DNA from: Megaleporinus macrocephalus
Taxonomy: Eukaryota; Chordata; Actinopteri; Characiformes; Anostomidae
DNA: 64,000 nt
Direction of reading: 5' to 3'
Assembly: GCA_021613375.1 (NCBI GenBank)
Contig: CM038704.1
Span: forward strand, 8,404,091-8,468,090
The notes below the pieces were generated by a model. It was given only the letters and a program-made list of their open reading frames with translations. It was not told the DNA's origin and ran no database searches. The translations under genes and the position numbers were made by a program. Below are positions 24,590 through 37,030 of this stretch, piece after piece (positions within the stretch are counted from its first letter, which is position 1; every line of letters starts with the position of its first letter).

Positions 24590-24960
24590 TGAGTTTGACA
24601 TTTTCATATTAGCTGGTGCTTAACCTTTAATGAGTGAATATATGTCCTTCACTAACTCACACAGCTTGTATGATTTCCATAGAAAAGCACTGACAAAACA
24701 AACGGGATGCTCTGGAGCAGCTGCACATAAGTCTATGGTCATCATGCTCAATGCCAAGCGTGGACTAGAGGGTAAAAAGCCCCCCAATGTTTTTCTAAGG
24801 AGCAGTGTAACTGTTGATGGATCAGTTGTAGTAACTCAGAACTGATCATCCAATGTCAGTGCCCGACCTCACCAATGCTCTTGTCGATCAAATACTCACA
24901 GCAATGTTCTAACGAAGCATTCTCCCATTAATACCCTACGTTTCAGTAGAAACACTGCTG
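24590..24960 (+). mobile_element. Decayed Tc1-like transposon relic
   Basis: Phrases typical of fish Tc1 transposase genes occur in gene order with large deletions between them: gctcaatgccaagcgtgg near 24750 and gatcatccaatgtcagtgc followed by acctcaccaatgctcttgt near 24843-24885. I recognise these from the family that has a long transposase gene. No terminal repeats are seen. The 71-codon frame at 24630-24845 crosses the relic and is not a gene. Confidence 0.6.
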
Positions 24961-25727
24961 TCTACAAAGCCTTTAGGAATTTTGTCAATACTGCTGATTT
25001 CTAGCTTTTCTGTAAATAGATGTTTTATTTATGTCGTGTTGTCCGTCTAGACATGGCTCGCTTCCAAAATCAACAGAAAAATTTCAGAAATCGTTTCAGT
25101 CAATAACCTTATCACAAATCAGATTTTATGTGACTGAATATTTCAACTCTCATAGGTTTGGTTAGGGTTAAAGCTGTTTATGGGACTGATTTATTTTTTT
25201 AGCATTATTTTCTGGAAAACTGTTACAAATAGCACTTTTGGTACTGCCTGAAAGAAAACCATCCTAACTGCAGGCAAACTAGGTGCCGTGTTAAATGTGT
25301 GCCATTACAATAAAGCTGCTCTAGCTGTATTTACTGTAGAGGAGTTGATAAACCTGATTCCTGGCTTTCACCATTCAGTGGGTGGAACGTAGTCGTTCTT
25401 CTCACTCTGGGGCAAGTTTCTTTTTCAGAGCTTTAAAACTGATCAATTGAGTCTAATTTATATCATAGACACTCTGGACTGCACTGAACTCAAACGACCA
25501 CTCTAAATCAGTGGCAGGAATATCTTTTTGAGTAGACCCAGCAGGTAAATACAGCAACCTTCACTATAAAGCCTACATCAACTTTCACACACTGAAGATG
25601 AGTTCTAATGAAGACAATCCAAAACAACACAGAAAACTTAAAAACCTACCTAAACCTAATCACTGTAGACCATTCTAGACTGGATCTTTCCTTTAATGAC
25701 ATGAAGCAGGTGCCCTGAAGCTGTATA
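24961..25727. other. Intergenic, no gene recognised
   Basis: No repeat match or supported frame. Confidence 0.45.
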
Positions 25728-25965
25728 TTGTCGCTGTGCAATAAAAACATATATCCATTCTCCATTTCAGCTACTTTAATTTTTCTACAGCACTTAAATG
25801 CAGTAAGTACTATTTCTATTGTGTTAATGGAAATGGAAAATGAATGGACCAATTGAAATGCAGCAAAATCACTCAGGGAAAAATCTGGTTCCATTGACTT
25901 ACATTAAAAGTTAAGAATGTTTTTGTTCTCTCCTGTAAAGTTACTATTTTGGAGATACAATGACT
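25728..25965 (+). repeat. Dispersed repeat family A copy
   Basis: Includes gaatggaccaattgaaatgc, atctggttccattgac and ctcctgtaaagttac...ggagatac. Joined through a short TA run to the family B copy. Confidence 0.85.
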
Positions 25966-25974
25966 ATATATATA

Positions 25975-26249
25975 CAGGCTGACTCAAAAGTCTCAGGACA
26001 CACTTTTATTTCAGAATCAAAAGGGAAATGACGTATCTGAATACCCCAGCAAGTAATGAGTGAGGGGGCCTATCTTTTAGAGTATTTCCAGAGTATGGCC
26101 ACCATCTTGAAAGCTGCCATATTGGTTCAAGGACAAGTTTTTCCAATGGGAAAGTGGTCATGTAGCAGATCAAAGAAGACCAGAATTGTCTCCAAAATCG
26201 ATTCATGCAATCAGATTTGTAATATCTCTTGTGGTTCAAATGTTATCAA

Positions 26250-26250
<1 letters not shown>
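25975..26250 (+). repeat. Dispersed repeat family B, copy 2
   Basis: Matches 4797-5075 and ends at gttatcaac, where an AT microsatellite follows at once. Confidence 0.85.

Positions 26251-26252
<2 letters not shown>

Positions 26253-26323
<71 letters not shown>
26253..26323. repeat. (TA)n microsatellite
   Basis: About 35 uninterrupted AT dinucleotides. Confidence 0.98.
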
Positions 26324-26327
<4 letters not shown>

Positions 26328-28055
26328 AGGCAGGAAACCTCATACTCCTTTATATCTGGAACAGCATTCTCCTTTTACAGAACTGGACCTTCATATACAA
26401 AGACTGACATGCTGCTAATTAACTAAAGGCTTGAGGCAATGGCAGATAGCAAGCTATACTAATACAGTGACATACAGCACAAAATTAATTTCCTTTTTTT
26501 TAATTCAACACAAAAAAATATTCTCTCTTCTTTGATTGGGCAGGACTGTGGGCAGTCTGGCTATGCCCCTATTCTAAAGGCCTTTACACACTGCATTTTA
26601 TCTATGTGTTATCTATGAGTTACTCAGGGTCCAATACATTTATTCAGAGAAGCAGAGGAAAATCCACACACCAGACAGACAGCAAAATTTAGCATTGTCT
26701 CTGCTGTTGACCTGGCAGTAATCAAGCTGACTGTGTCTCAGCAACTACAACCTTTTGGGAAAGTGTTTTGAGAAAAGAGTAGTTTGTCGTCTGCTTTTTA
26801 TTTTATGAGTAACTGCTTCTCTAAAATCTCAGCTCAAACTAAGTTATGGATTTTCTTACTAACTATTGTGTTTTGCACCATTTCCTTTTTTTGGTCTGGC
26901 CATTCAGTTATCAAATTATGAAAATAGGCCATAATGAAACATATATAGGCTGATATAGAGCATCTTCATGTCTGGTATAACTAGAACTGCTATCAATTAA
27001 CCTTATAATACTCTGAGGTTGACCCTCACTTATGATGCAGCCAAGCATTTACAGCTTAAAGGGACTGAAAAAGTAATTAAAGTGAAATTTAATCTGCTAA
27101 ACTATATAAACACATTGACAATACAATCAAACAAGATCAATAAAAAAATAATTAAGGGAATAATTAAGATTTAATTAAGAAGGAGACATAATAAAACAAA
27201 CATAACAAACCAATTAATGAGATTTCACCATAAAAGGATAAAGAGGCAAACTGACGTGTATGACAGTCAAATAAAAGAATTATAAAAATTAATAAATTAA
27301 AATAAATAAAAATATGAAATAAATGGAAATAACTTATAACTATTATCCTGTAAGGAAATAGATGCAATGATCAAAATAATCTAGAAAGTGAAGTTTAAGA
27401 CTTGCTAAAAGTTCATTACGAGACTAGAAATGAAGACCATGGCAGTATCTAGGGTTCTTTGTGTTGAAATGCAGGTGAAGCTGGATGTGTTTATTAAATG
27501 CACTGGCGGAATCTTCTGAACTCTCAGCGATGTCATGCTTGTAGCTTGAAATTTCAAAGAGTAGCAAAATCAATAGGTTTCTATACGATGATGGACGCAT
27601 AAAAGAAAGGAAAACAGGGTCAGATAAACTAGTGCAATCAACATGAAATGCAGTCTTGTGCTTTTAATCAACAATTCAGTTTTCTATAAGGGGCTGAGGC
27701 GTCTGAGGGATGATGAATGAGGGCTGGAGAAAAAAAACAGGGCGGCAGGATTAGATAAATAAAAATTCAGTTACAGTGAGTTGTGAGACCCCTAGTCACG
27801 TGATTGTCTACTGCTTTTATTATACACATTTCACAGAAGAACACTCCAGGTCACTAATGAAAACATATTTGTAGGTCTTACCTGCTCTGATATTTTAAAC
27901 ACAGCATTTGTGCCATATTTTGGTTACCTAATCCTTCCAGTATAATTCAGTTTAAATGCAGTATGCTCTAAATAAAATGTTATTGAAGATCATAAGACTT
28001 AAATTATTTTCATAAGACCTTGAAACTATTTGCATTATATTGCATAAGTCTATAA
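26324..28055. other. AT-rich intergenic DNA
   Basis: No gene. 27060-27400 is very A/T-rich (many aataaa and attaa words on both strands). Confidence 0.45.
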
Positions 28056-28430
28056 CAGAGGTCACTAATTGGCGGACCGTGGTCCGGGTCCAGAACCAGA
28101 TGTTGTCCAATGCGGACCCAAACTGATAATCTATTAAGAATGATTTGATGTTGACTGTGTTTATTTAAAGCAACGGAACTTTTCTTGTCTTTACAGTATA
28201 CGGGCTTTGCGACACATTAACCTCACAGACCAATCACATGCATAGTAAAATCAGCAAACGCTCCTCAGCCAATCAGATCTGTGCAGATTCGGGAGTGCGG
28301 TGCACACACAGGTGAGAAGCAGCAGTCAGAGAGTGAAGCGAGTCAGACGGCGTGCTTTAAAAAAAAGAAAAGTCAACAGAGAAAAACGACTTTTCAAACA
28401 GGAATGGACTCCATTACTTACTACATTAAA
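28056..28430 (+). mobile_element. 5' fragment of a hAT-like element
   Basis: Starts cagaggtcactaattgg and continues gcggaccgtggtccgg, as in 21749. The block ctcacagaccaatcac and a transposase-start remnant at about 28351-28410 (KKRKVNREKRLFKQEWT) are shared with that element. No matching right end or target duplication; the 3' part is lost or unrecognisable beyond about 28430. Confidence 0.68.
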
Positions 28431-28678
28431 GGTGGAAACAGGAAAACTGGTGAATGAAAAGCTGAGCTGATAGTGCTGGTGGTCAGTAGGAGTGAGTATT
28501 GTAGTGTGTACAGGTGATCCATGGGTGAACACTGGTGATAGATTTGAAACCTAACGTTACGGTAAGTAAACAGCCGTAACAGCTTGGTAATTCTTATATC
28601 TGCTGCCTCGTATAATATCATCTAAACTAGCTCATCACAGACTCCTCACCTCCATCCCCTGCATTCTGTCTCGCACTT
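28431..28678. other. Intergenic spacer
   Basis: Possibly the decayed remainder of the hAT fragment; nothing recognisable. Confidence 0.35.
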
Positions 28679-29187
28679 ACGCTGCATTTACACTGCTCCG
28701 TCCCGTCAACGGACGTGAACGCACTCCCCCCCTTCAGCTGGCCGCATGCGGGCGTAACAAGGGTGTTCCCTTCGTCCTCCAATGGAATCAGATATGTGCG
28801 TTTCCAGGGGTGACGGGGCAGCGGTGATTAATGTTCGTGTTCAACATCAGCTGTTTCATACCATCATTTGATAGATCTGAATCAGATGTAAATATAAACG
28901 AGGGTGTTTTAATTTAGTTATGAATATGGAACAAACATTTCATAGGTTAAGGAAACTCTCCGCAAGACTAACCGCCCTCTTCTCATTGGATAGACGCATT
29001 GCGTTTGCCAGATTCATTTGCATAAAGTTCGTCTCGGCTGAACTTTTCGTCACATCGCACCCCCCCTCAAACTCGACGCGCCGGACCCACGATGCACCGC
29101 ACGGCTGACGCAACCAATGCTCCCCATTGAAAATGAATGTGATACATTGCAACGGGTCGACGTGACGGAGCAGTGTAAATGCAGCGT
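28679..29187. mobile_element. MITE with 24-bp terminal inverted repeats
   Basis: The left end acgctgcatttacactgctc and following cgtc are matched by the complement at 29164-29187. 509 bp, no transposase. Flanks tta (left) and tca (right) might be a decayed 3-bp PIF/Harbinger duplication. Its right edge was later hit by the hAT element next to it. Frames at 28920-29152 are incidental. Confidence 0.85.
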
Positions 29188-29193
29188 CAGGCC

Positions 29194-29841
29194 CAGTGCT
29201 TAATTTGTGCCGGATCTTGCCGGAACAAGATCCAGCACCTCTCGTATTTCAAGTACCTGCGTTCCGGAACTTATTTATATGGATCCAGCACCTCTGTGAC
29301 GTTTTTTGGTTTTTAACATGGGGATTTTTTTATAAAGTAAATTAAAATAAATCGCAAGTGCAGAGTGCGAGCAGGTTTCTCCAAATGAACCTGATTTGCC
29401 AGTCACAGCGTGCGTCCATCTGTTTCTGAAACTTGTTGGTCCACCATTTGTACAATTCGACCTTGTGCCACAGGAGGCTGTAGATGCAATGACTGCATTG
29501 TGGGGTAATTTGAATAATTAGGTTAGGCAGTCTTCGTATATGTATTGTTGTTTTAGTGGAACATGAAATGGTTTGAGGGTTTTTTTTGTTTGGTTTATTC
29601 GTAGGACACCATGTTCTAGCAAAAACTATGCCTCCAGTGGCATCTCTGAGATTTCCTGGTTGCAGCTCCTTACTGCATTCATTAGAGCTGGTTCTATCTT
29701 ATTGCATAGAATGCTACTATGTTATGTGAACACTTAAAGCAATGTTGTGTCTGTGTTCCAGGATCTTTCCATCACTGCCCACTTGCTGGATCACCCCACC
29801 TTTAGTGTTCCATTACCTGATGTTTTACAAATTAAGCACTG
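29194..29841. mobile_element. Non-autonomous hAT element, perfect 8-bp TSD
   Basis: 648 bp with 15-bp perfect inverted ends (cagtgcttaatttgt) and the duplication gtcaggcc on both sides (29186-29193 and 29842-29849). 8-bp duplications and cag-type ends are hallmarks of hAT elements. The duplicated bases include the last two of the neighbouring MITE, so the hAT landed on its boundary. No transposase sequence. Confidence 0.95.
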
Positions 29842-29849
29842 GTCAGGCC

Positions 29850-30327
29850 CCCATCTGGATTTCGGACGTCATCCAGATCACATAAGAAAACCTGAAACTT
29901 GATCTTTTGCGGGGACAGGTTCACATACACTTTAACACAGATAAATGAGTGGCTAACACAAGCTCTATTAAAGGCGAAAAGCTTCAATTTTGGAGCCTAT
30001 TTTCCTCCAAAACTATGGAAATAAGGTCCAGCCCCTCCGGAACAGCAATCCCTCTGCTCCTAAACAAAGACCAGAGATGCAGATCCAGGTTGCACAGCAG
30101 GTTTGGTGTTTATAGCAGCAACTTTCTTAAGGTAAGAGCTAAAATGAGGTATGAGCTACGAGGAAAACACACACGTGTGAAAATGTTGTAGGAGAACATG
30201 GTTCTGGCTCGAGAATGAAAAATAAATAGCAGTTGAAAGTGACACAGAGGAGCAAATACATAAAAGAAGCGCAGGCAGTGGTCAGGTTAGAGACTGGTGC
30301 AGAAGACCAAGGCAAGAAGGTTTGATA

Positions 30328-30374
<47 letters not shown>

Positions 30375-30998
30375 GCTCTGTGTGTACCTGCTGCAGGTGT
30401 CGAAGCGTTAGCAGCGCCGTAGCAGCGTCTCCCAGCTGAGCCTCGCCATGAGCCAAAGCAATCAGACAGACATGATAATACTTCTAAAATATCACAGCTG
30501 GACTTCAGCCACCAGCAGAGATATCCAAAGGCTACTGACTATCAGAACCACTTCTGCATTTGATGAGCTGCAGCCTCACATCATTACGCGGGTAGAATAT
30601 TCCTCCTGTAACGCTTTTAACTTCTGCAGAATTGCTTCTGCACAAAGTCCACCGTTCTGGAAACGGAGGCCACACAAGCTCTGGAGTCGAAGGACGAATA
30701 AAGGACTTCAAAACAATGTTAGACATTCTACATTGCAAATTATTATTTCCTATTATATTCTCAGGAATGGTGTGCATCTTTGTGTCTGTAAGATATTTTG
30801 TATACATTTTTTCCCCTCAGTATAAGGAAGCCTGAAAATGTTGGACAGTGTGACTATGTATTAACTAAAATATGTTTTAATGTAATTTATTTATTTATTG
30901 AAAACACGTATAAACAAATTCTTAGATTCCATCCTTCCAACACAACAACTTCAGTAACCTGAAGGAAACGCATAAATGGTGCATAAATGATAAATAGA
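29850..30998. other. Intergenic with a CT microsatellite
   Basis: Includes (CT)n at 30331-30376. A 125-codon plus frame at 30448-30825 starts in a good translation context (gcctcgccatgagc) but has no recognisable domain and overlaps an equally open minus frame; not supported as a gene. Confidence 0.4.
30331..30376. repeat. (CT)n microsatellite
   Basis: About 21 CT units with one interruption near the end. Confidence 0.95.
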
Positions 30999-31590
30999 GG
31001 AGTGCGGGTGGGTGTGTATTTGGATTCGAGGTTGGGGATCTGCCCTGAGTGAGTACAGGCAGTGTGGTGGCTGTAGGTTAAATGAAACCATAATGTTTGG
31101 GTGTTTCCGGAAATGAATGGGACCCTATGGAAGGAATGAGGGATGAATAAACGACAAACAGACGAGTGAAGGTCAGTATATCTGTGGATAAGTGCTTGGG
31201 GATCTGCCCTGATTGAGTACCTGCAGTTTGAGGGTGTAGGTTAACTGAAACCCTGCTGTTTGGCTGTGTCCGAAAATGAATAGGACTGTATGGGGAAAAA
31301 GAGGGATGGGAAAAAAAGGACAAAAAGACGAGTGTGGGTTAAAGCAACACTGCAGCTGTGGTCGGAGATCTGCCCTGAGTCAGTGTATGTGAAACGGTGT
31401 CTGTGTCAGTCGAGCAGAAGCTCAGTAGATTGGCGTGCACTTTTCTATCCTATTAATTCTCTATGGGAAAAAAATACAGTAAAAATCCATTGTTTTCCAG
31501 AATCCGTGCATCCAATCCAAAAGCTGTATACAAGCCCGAATCACCTAATCAGACCGAACAATCTGGAGTTGGAACGTTGTTGATATCTCA
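30999..31590 (+). repeat. Dispersed repeat family C, copy 2
   Basis: Matches 10836-11340 and is longer and better preserved. The internal ~165-bp periodicity is clear: tctgccctga occurs near 31037, 31203 and 31371. Confidence 0.87.
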
Positions 31591-32242
31591 AAAACTGCAG
31601 GACGAGTTATGCGGCGAAGATCTGGCAGAAAGCAAAAAACGAATAACAATAATAAACAGTGAAACATGTTCATGCTCTTCCAGCAGTCACATCACTTAAC
31701 CTACAAACCCAAACCACTTGAGGTCTGCTTTACCCTCATCACTCCTCATCACTCCTCATCACTCGTAAAATTACACAAGCTGTCAAGTTCATGCTCCAAC
31801 CAATAGGGGGAAACATATCACGAGATATTTGTGGTGTCCACTGCTATAAGTCCCTCCTCCTCAATGTTGTTTGCATCAACAGTTGTTTATGTACCAGTCA
31901 TGAAACAATGTTCCTCCTCCTCCCTCTTCACTTCTTACCAGTCCAGAAGAACTGTAGGGAGTACAGCATCATAACTAATACCTTTACTGTCCAACAGCAT
32001 CTCCAGAGGTGATTTATATCACTTTATATCTATTTATATCACTCCTTTTGTTTGCTGCTGAATGTGATTTTTTGCTGAAAGTGGGGGGCAGCAGTTGCTT
32101 ATCAAGAGCTTCAGTCATCGTTTGTTTAGCCCTCTTTCATTGGCTACCTGTTCTTAAATGATTTAACGGTGAGCGGCACCTTCACCATGATTGAAGAAGC
32201 AATACTTCTTCATCCTCTCATGTTGGACTGATTCTGCTCCAC
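31591..32242. other. Intergenic, no gene recognised
   Basis: Has four short tandem copies of cactcctcat at 31739-31765. The text tttcattggctacctgttct at 32138-32157 resembles part of a LINE reverse transcriptase gene, too short to call. Confidence 0.4.
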
Positions 32243-33393
32243 ACTACAGTGACTCTCTATCACCTCTTCAGGTACAAAGTGGTATTACAGTGACTTACTA
32301 TCACCTCTTCAGGTACAAAGTGGTACTACAGTGACTCTCTATCACCTCTCCAGGTACAAAGTGGTATTACAGTGACTTACTATCACCTCTTCAGGTACAA
32401 CGTGGTACTACAGTGACTTACTATCACCTCTTTAGGTACAAAGTGGTATTACAGTGACTTACTATCACCTCTTCAGGTACAAAGTGGTATTACAGTGACT
32501 TACTATCACCTCTTCAGTTACAAAGTGGTACTACAGTGACTCACCATCACCTCTTCAGTTACAAAGTGGTACTACAGTGACTTACTATCACCTCTTCAGG
32601 TACAAAGTGGTACTACAGTGACTCACCATCACCTCTTCAGTTACAAAGTGGTACTACAGTGACTCACCATCACCTCTTCAGTTACAAAGTGGTACTACAG
32701 TGACTCACTATCACCTCTTCAGGTACAAAGTGGTACTACAGTGACTCACTATCACCTCTTCAGTTACAAAGTGGTACTACAGTGACTCACCATTACCTCT
32801 TCAGGTACAAAGTGGTGCTACAGTGACTTACTATCACCTCTTCAGGTACAAAGTGGTATTACAGTGACTTACTATCACCTCTTCAGGTACAAAGTGGTAT
32901 TACAGTGACTCACTATTACCTCTTCAGGTACAAAGTGGTATTACAGTGACTCACTATCACCTCTTCAGGTACAAAGTGGTACTACAGTGACTTACTATCA
33001 CCTCTTCAGGTACAAAGTGGTATTACAGTGACTTACTATTACCTCTTCAGGTACAAAGTGGTACTACAGTGACTCACTATCACCTCTTCAGGTACAAAGT
33101 GGTATTACAGTGACTTACTATTACCTCTTCAGGTACAAAGTGGTATTATAGTGACTTACTATTACCTCTTCAGGTACAAAGTGGTATTACAGTGACTCAC
33201 TATCACCTCTTCAGGTACAAAGTGGTATTACAGTGACTTACTATCACCTCTTCAGGTACAAAGTGGTACTACATTGACTTACTATCACCTCTTCAGGTAC
33301 AAAGTGGTACTACAGTGACTTACTATCACCTCTTCAGGTACAAAGTGGTACTACAGTGACTTACTATCACCTCTTCAGTTACGAAGTGGTATT
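32243..33393. repeat. 41-bp minisatellite array
   Basis: About 28 direct copies of a 41-bp unit (tacagtgacttactatcacc + tcttcaggtacaaagtggta + t). Variants alternate (tatt/tact, cttac/ctcac, cagg/cagt), giving a patchy higher-order pattern. Units are 90-100% identical, so the array is young or homogenised. Confidence 0.98.
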
Positions 33394-33729
33394 GCAAGAC
33401 AGGCTGGGTCAGTAGATATCTCTGCAACTTGATACATAGTTGGTTTTGACATCCCATCAAACCTGTTATTTCTTTACATTCTGTCAATAATTTTAGTTAA
33501 TTTTAAAATGTTTTAAACTGATTAGGAATCTAACAGACTGCACCTTTAAAGACATGTTAGCCCTTTCATTTTAAAGGTTCTAAATATACAGTTATGGCAA
33601 TATTTTAAATTAGAATTGTATTAAACTGAATTACCTTTTTGATTGTTTTCTTAGTCTATATGGCTGGACACCACCTGACATTGGTTTGTCTTTGGAAGGC
33701 ATACATGACAAAAATTTTAATTTATTGAA
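33394..33729. other. AT-rich spacer
   Basis: Nothing recognised. Confidence 0.5.
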
Positions 33730-33900
33730 CATCATTGCTGTCTGGTTTCTATTTTTCTACCCCATTTAAATGCAGAAGCTGCCGTTTACATCATATGATT
33801 ATGTGTTGATCAATGGACCAATAGAAATGCTCCAACATAGCAAAATAGAAAAAAGTAAAGACCTCTCCTGTAAAGTTGTCATTTTGAGGATACATGTTCT
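33730..33900 (+). repeat. Dispersed repeat family A copy
   Basis: Contains caatggaccaatagaaatgc and ctcctgtaaagttgtc...ggatacatg. Confidence 0.85.
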
Positions 33901-34753
33901 TGTTTGAACAGTGATGATATTCTGTCCTCCGTCTGGATCTGTGAATAGAGAACGTGTAACTGAGCTCCTCAGTCTTCATTTAGATATGAGCGGAAGTACG
34001 TGTGGCTACAACAGTTCAAAGGTTCGGCTAAGTAGTCTTATCTATGCAACACGGCACGGTGACCGTTTGATGAGTTTGAGGAAGTCTCTGTGACCCGAGG
34101 TGTTGGATAAGACCTCACGGGCTGCTGTACTGTCGCAGAGGTGGGCTGACAGCGCTGTGTCCCCAGGAACCGTCTGCCTGCATGATTACCAAGAAAAACT
34201 CCCTCCCTCCGTCACAAGCTCTCTGTTTACTCTCCCCGTCCTCCCTCTCAGCTGTTGGGCTCTTGAAATAGTCCCAGCAGGCCTCTATTCTCAGCGCTAA
34301 CTTGAGCTCCTGCCAACAACTGAGCTGTCACTTGCTCTTTTGTCTCTGACCTGCTAGACGTGAGCCATATTTAGTTTTTTCAAGGTGAAAGGTGAAGGGC
34401 AGCGTTGGAACAGGGCCACATCTTCTGATTGTTCACAAACAGAAGGATATACTGTGCCACTTTGAAGCCGCAGATCCCCCCACCCCCCACCTCTACCTGA
34501 GCGTGTAGTGATTGGAAATCTGGGCACTGGTTCAATTATCACATAACTACAATATCATACGAGGTCATAATGAGAACATCTGGAGAACATCCTGAGAAAT
34601 TCTGGGCTAAATGTTGAGGAAGGTAAACTTATTAGGGAGGAAATAAACTGAGGGGTTTCAGAAACCGGTGCGGAGCTCTAGGGGCTCTAGGGTCTCACGT
34701 TGCAGGACTCTTCAGGAGATTCTGGTACCTGTCGCTGCTTAACTACTGCTGTG
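33901..34753. other. Intergenic, no gene recognised
   Basis: GC-balanced, apparently single-copy. Frames of about 60 codons on both strands are not convincing. Confidence 0.4.
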
Positions 34754-35132
34754 TGATGAAGCAGAAGTGTGTATACAAGGAAGCGTGTATAAACAGAAGT
34801 TTGATGTCGTGGAAGTGTGTATATGCGTAAGTGTGATGAAGCGGAAGTGTGTATACAAGGAAGCGTGTATAAACAGAAGTTTGATGACGTGGAAGTGTGA
34901 TAACGCCAAAGTGTGTTTATGTGAAAGTGTTTTTATGCAGAAGTGTCTATACACAGAGGTGTGATGACTTGTAAGTGTGTATACACAGAACTGTAAAGAT
35001 GAGGAAATGTGATGACACGGAAGTGTATATATGAAAGTGTGTATACGCAGAATTGTGTATACACAGAAGTTTGTATGTGTGGAAGTGTACATGCGGAAGT
35101 GTGTACATGCGGAATTGCGTTTATGCGGAATA
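34754..35132. repeat. Degenerate GT-rich minisatellite
   Basis: Built on a ~16-bp motif (gaagtgtgtatac and variants). A better-conserved 84-bp double block (gatgaagc.gaagtgtgtat ... gtttgatg) occurs at 34754 and 34838. The 132-codon minus frame (His/Thr-rich) and plus frames are by-products. Confidence 0.88.
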
Positions 35133-36239
35133 GCCATTCAGAATGTAACCGGGAGGATCCTGACAGTGTAGTCAGAAATAATGCATATCAGATTTTCTGT
35201 CTACATGTGGGTGGAGTACCTGTGGCTGAGATTAGGGGGCTGAGATTAGATATCGGTCACCTGTGACTCGTTTACATAACCTGTACTTTGTGATGTGTTG
35301 CTAACTCTGGTTATATCCTGAGAAGCTTCTGTTGTCTGTACGGGTTGTGTTGTTGTTGTTGTATGATCTTTGTCTGGTTTGAGACTATCTTGGTTTGTAC
35401 TTTTGTTCTGGTTGCTAGTCTGATTGTTTTCTGATTGTCTTTTGGTTTTCGACTTTGTCTCATCACTATCGGTAATGTTTGCTCTGTTACTTGTGTTACA
35501 ACCAATCCCTGTAAATAAATCCAACTTTGCTTTCAGCTTTGCGAGCATCCTTTTAGTACCTCTGACCATCAACCAAAATTTAACAAGAAGTTTCCAGATG
35601 TGTCCACAGATTACGTACCTGATAGCAGGAGAATAGCAGACCACTGTTGGCCCACTAGCAGTAAAGCTGGCAGTCCATTGGCATTTTGCTCAGCGTTTTC
35701 TGGGTGCACTGCTGTTGGTTAGGAGAGAATTAAACAAAATATAATTTTTTATTACTTGTTTTCCTTGTACAGTCTTCCTTCTTTTCACAGTAATCTGAGT
35801 GGTGTGAAGGTGGACAAGCAGTGGAAACTAGTCAGCAGTGTGCCGCAGTTATTAAGCCAGTGGGCTGATATATGATTGCTATCCAGGATCTGGCCATGTC
35901 AGACTGTGTCCGGAATCAGGAATACTGAAATACTGACAAACTATGTGTGACACAGGTGCACAGCTCACAATGATGCAATATCAGCAACATCATCTGGACA
36001 GCTGGACGTATTGTTATTTTAAGGATTGCATACTCACTTCTACTGTGACAAATGCTTGGCGTGCCTATGCAGAGTGAATGCAGAGCATGCAGGCTTTGGG
36101 AGGTGCTGGCATCTAATAGGAGGGACTTTAAGCTGTAAATAAACATTGCTGCCAGTTTAGTGGTGTTTTTCTCACTGAATGATAAGCCTGGGCTCAACTC
36201 TGTTTACTCTGTGTCAGTTTTTGACTGTGGACATACTAC
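35133..36239. other. Intergenic with one unexplained minus-strand frame
   Basis: A 132-codon ATG-to-stop frame runs at 35246-35644 on the minus strand. Its second half is rich in Thr, Ser, Gln and Asn (TSNQNKSTNQDS) and its first half is basic. I recognise no domain and the DNA is locally T/G-biased, so it may be chance. Nothing else is seen. Confidence 0.35.
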
Positions 36240-36271
36240 TGTAAAATTATTATTTTGGAGATACTTGGTGG
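36240..36271 (+). repeat. Fragment of repeat family A
   Basis: ctgtaaaattattattttgg matches the 3' end of family A and is interrupted by the hAT element that follows. Confidence 0.65.
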
Positions 36272-36787
36272 TAGGGGTGGGCGATATGTCCCTACAATAA
36301 TATCATGATATTTCTTGGTATTTTTGTGATAACGATACTCTTGGCGATATGACAAAACATTGAATTAAAAAAATATTTCAAGAATACACTACTGCAACAA
36401 AATGAAAATTAAATGTTATTATTGCATACAATATGATATGGCACACCCCTAACTGAGATATTAAAAAATACAAGAATTTATCAGATTGTAACAGAAGTCA
36501 ATAATCCAGAATGTCATGATACCAAATACTGCACTACAAATATCTCCATATATCCAGGACTGAAGTAAAGTGAATGATACTGGACAGATTAAATCTGTCT
36601 CTAGTAGATATATAATGGGAAATGAGAAAAGTGTGAATTTGTTTTTTGCTAAAAACAGTAAAAGTAGTATCTGATGTGATAATTAGAGATGGGTGATATG
36701 GCACGATATTTAAGGGTATAATATCATTTACGATATTCAAAAATGTTGGAGATATTATTGTGTATGATACGATATGGCACACTCCTA
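36272..36787. mobile_element. Non-autonomous hAT element, perfect 8-bp TSD
   Basis: 516 bp with ends taggggtgggcgatatg / complement of taggagtgtgccatatcg, flanked by cttggtgg on both sides (36264-36271, 36788-36795). Inside, near 36436-36452 (atatggcacacccctaa) and 36686-36704 (agagatgggtgatatgg), there are further end-like sequences, so the element may be composite. No transposase. Confidence 0.95.
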
Positions 36788-36795
36788 CTTGGTGG

Positions 36796-37022
36796 TTGTG
36801 AAGATTTTCTACAGAGTTTTTACATCACCTAACGCTATCAGCCCAGCTCGCTTGGAACCCTGATGGAGGTGATGCCAAAGTATGTGCTGTTTCGTGCTGA
36901 GTCGTGGGGTCATTAGGCGGGTTGTGTGGCTGCTATGCACTAGAATCATGTGGCTGTAGCTGACCTGCCTGCTTCTTGATGACGGTTCAATAAAAGAGCA
37001 TTTGCTCAAAGCACTATGTTGC
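36796..37022. other. Spacer between two hAT elements
   Basis: About 230 bp, nothing recognised. Confidence 0.5.
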
Positions 37023-37030
37023 ATTGACAC

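Noticed and set aside
30448..30825. 125-codon frame with a good start context
   Set aside because: No recognisable domain, an equally open frame on the other strand, and no repeat or codon signal in support.
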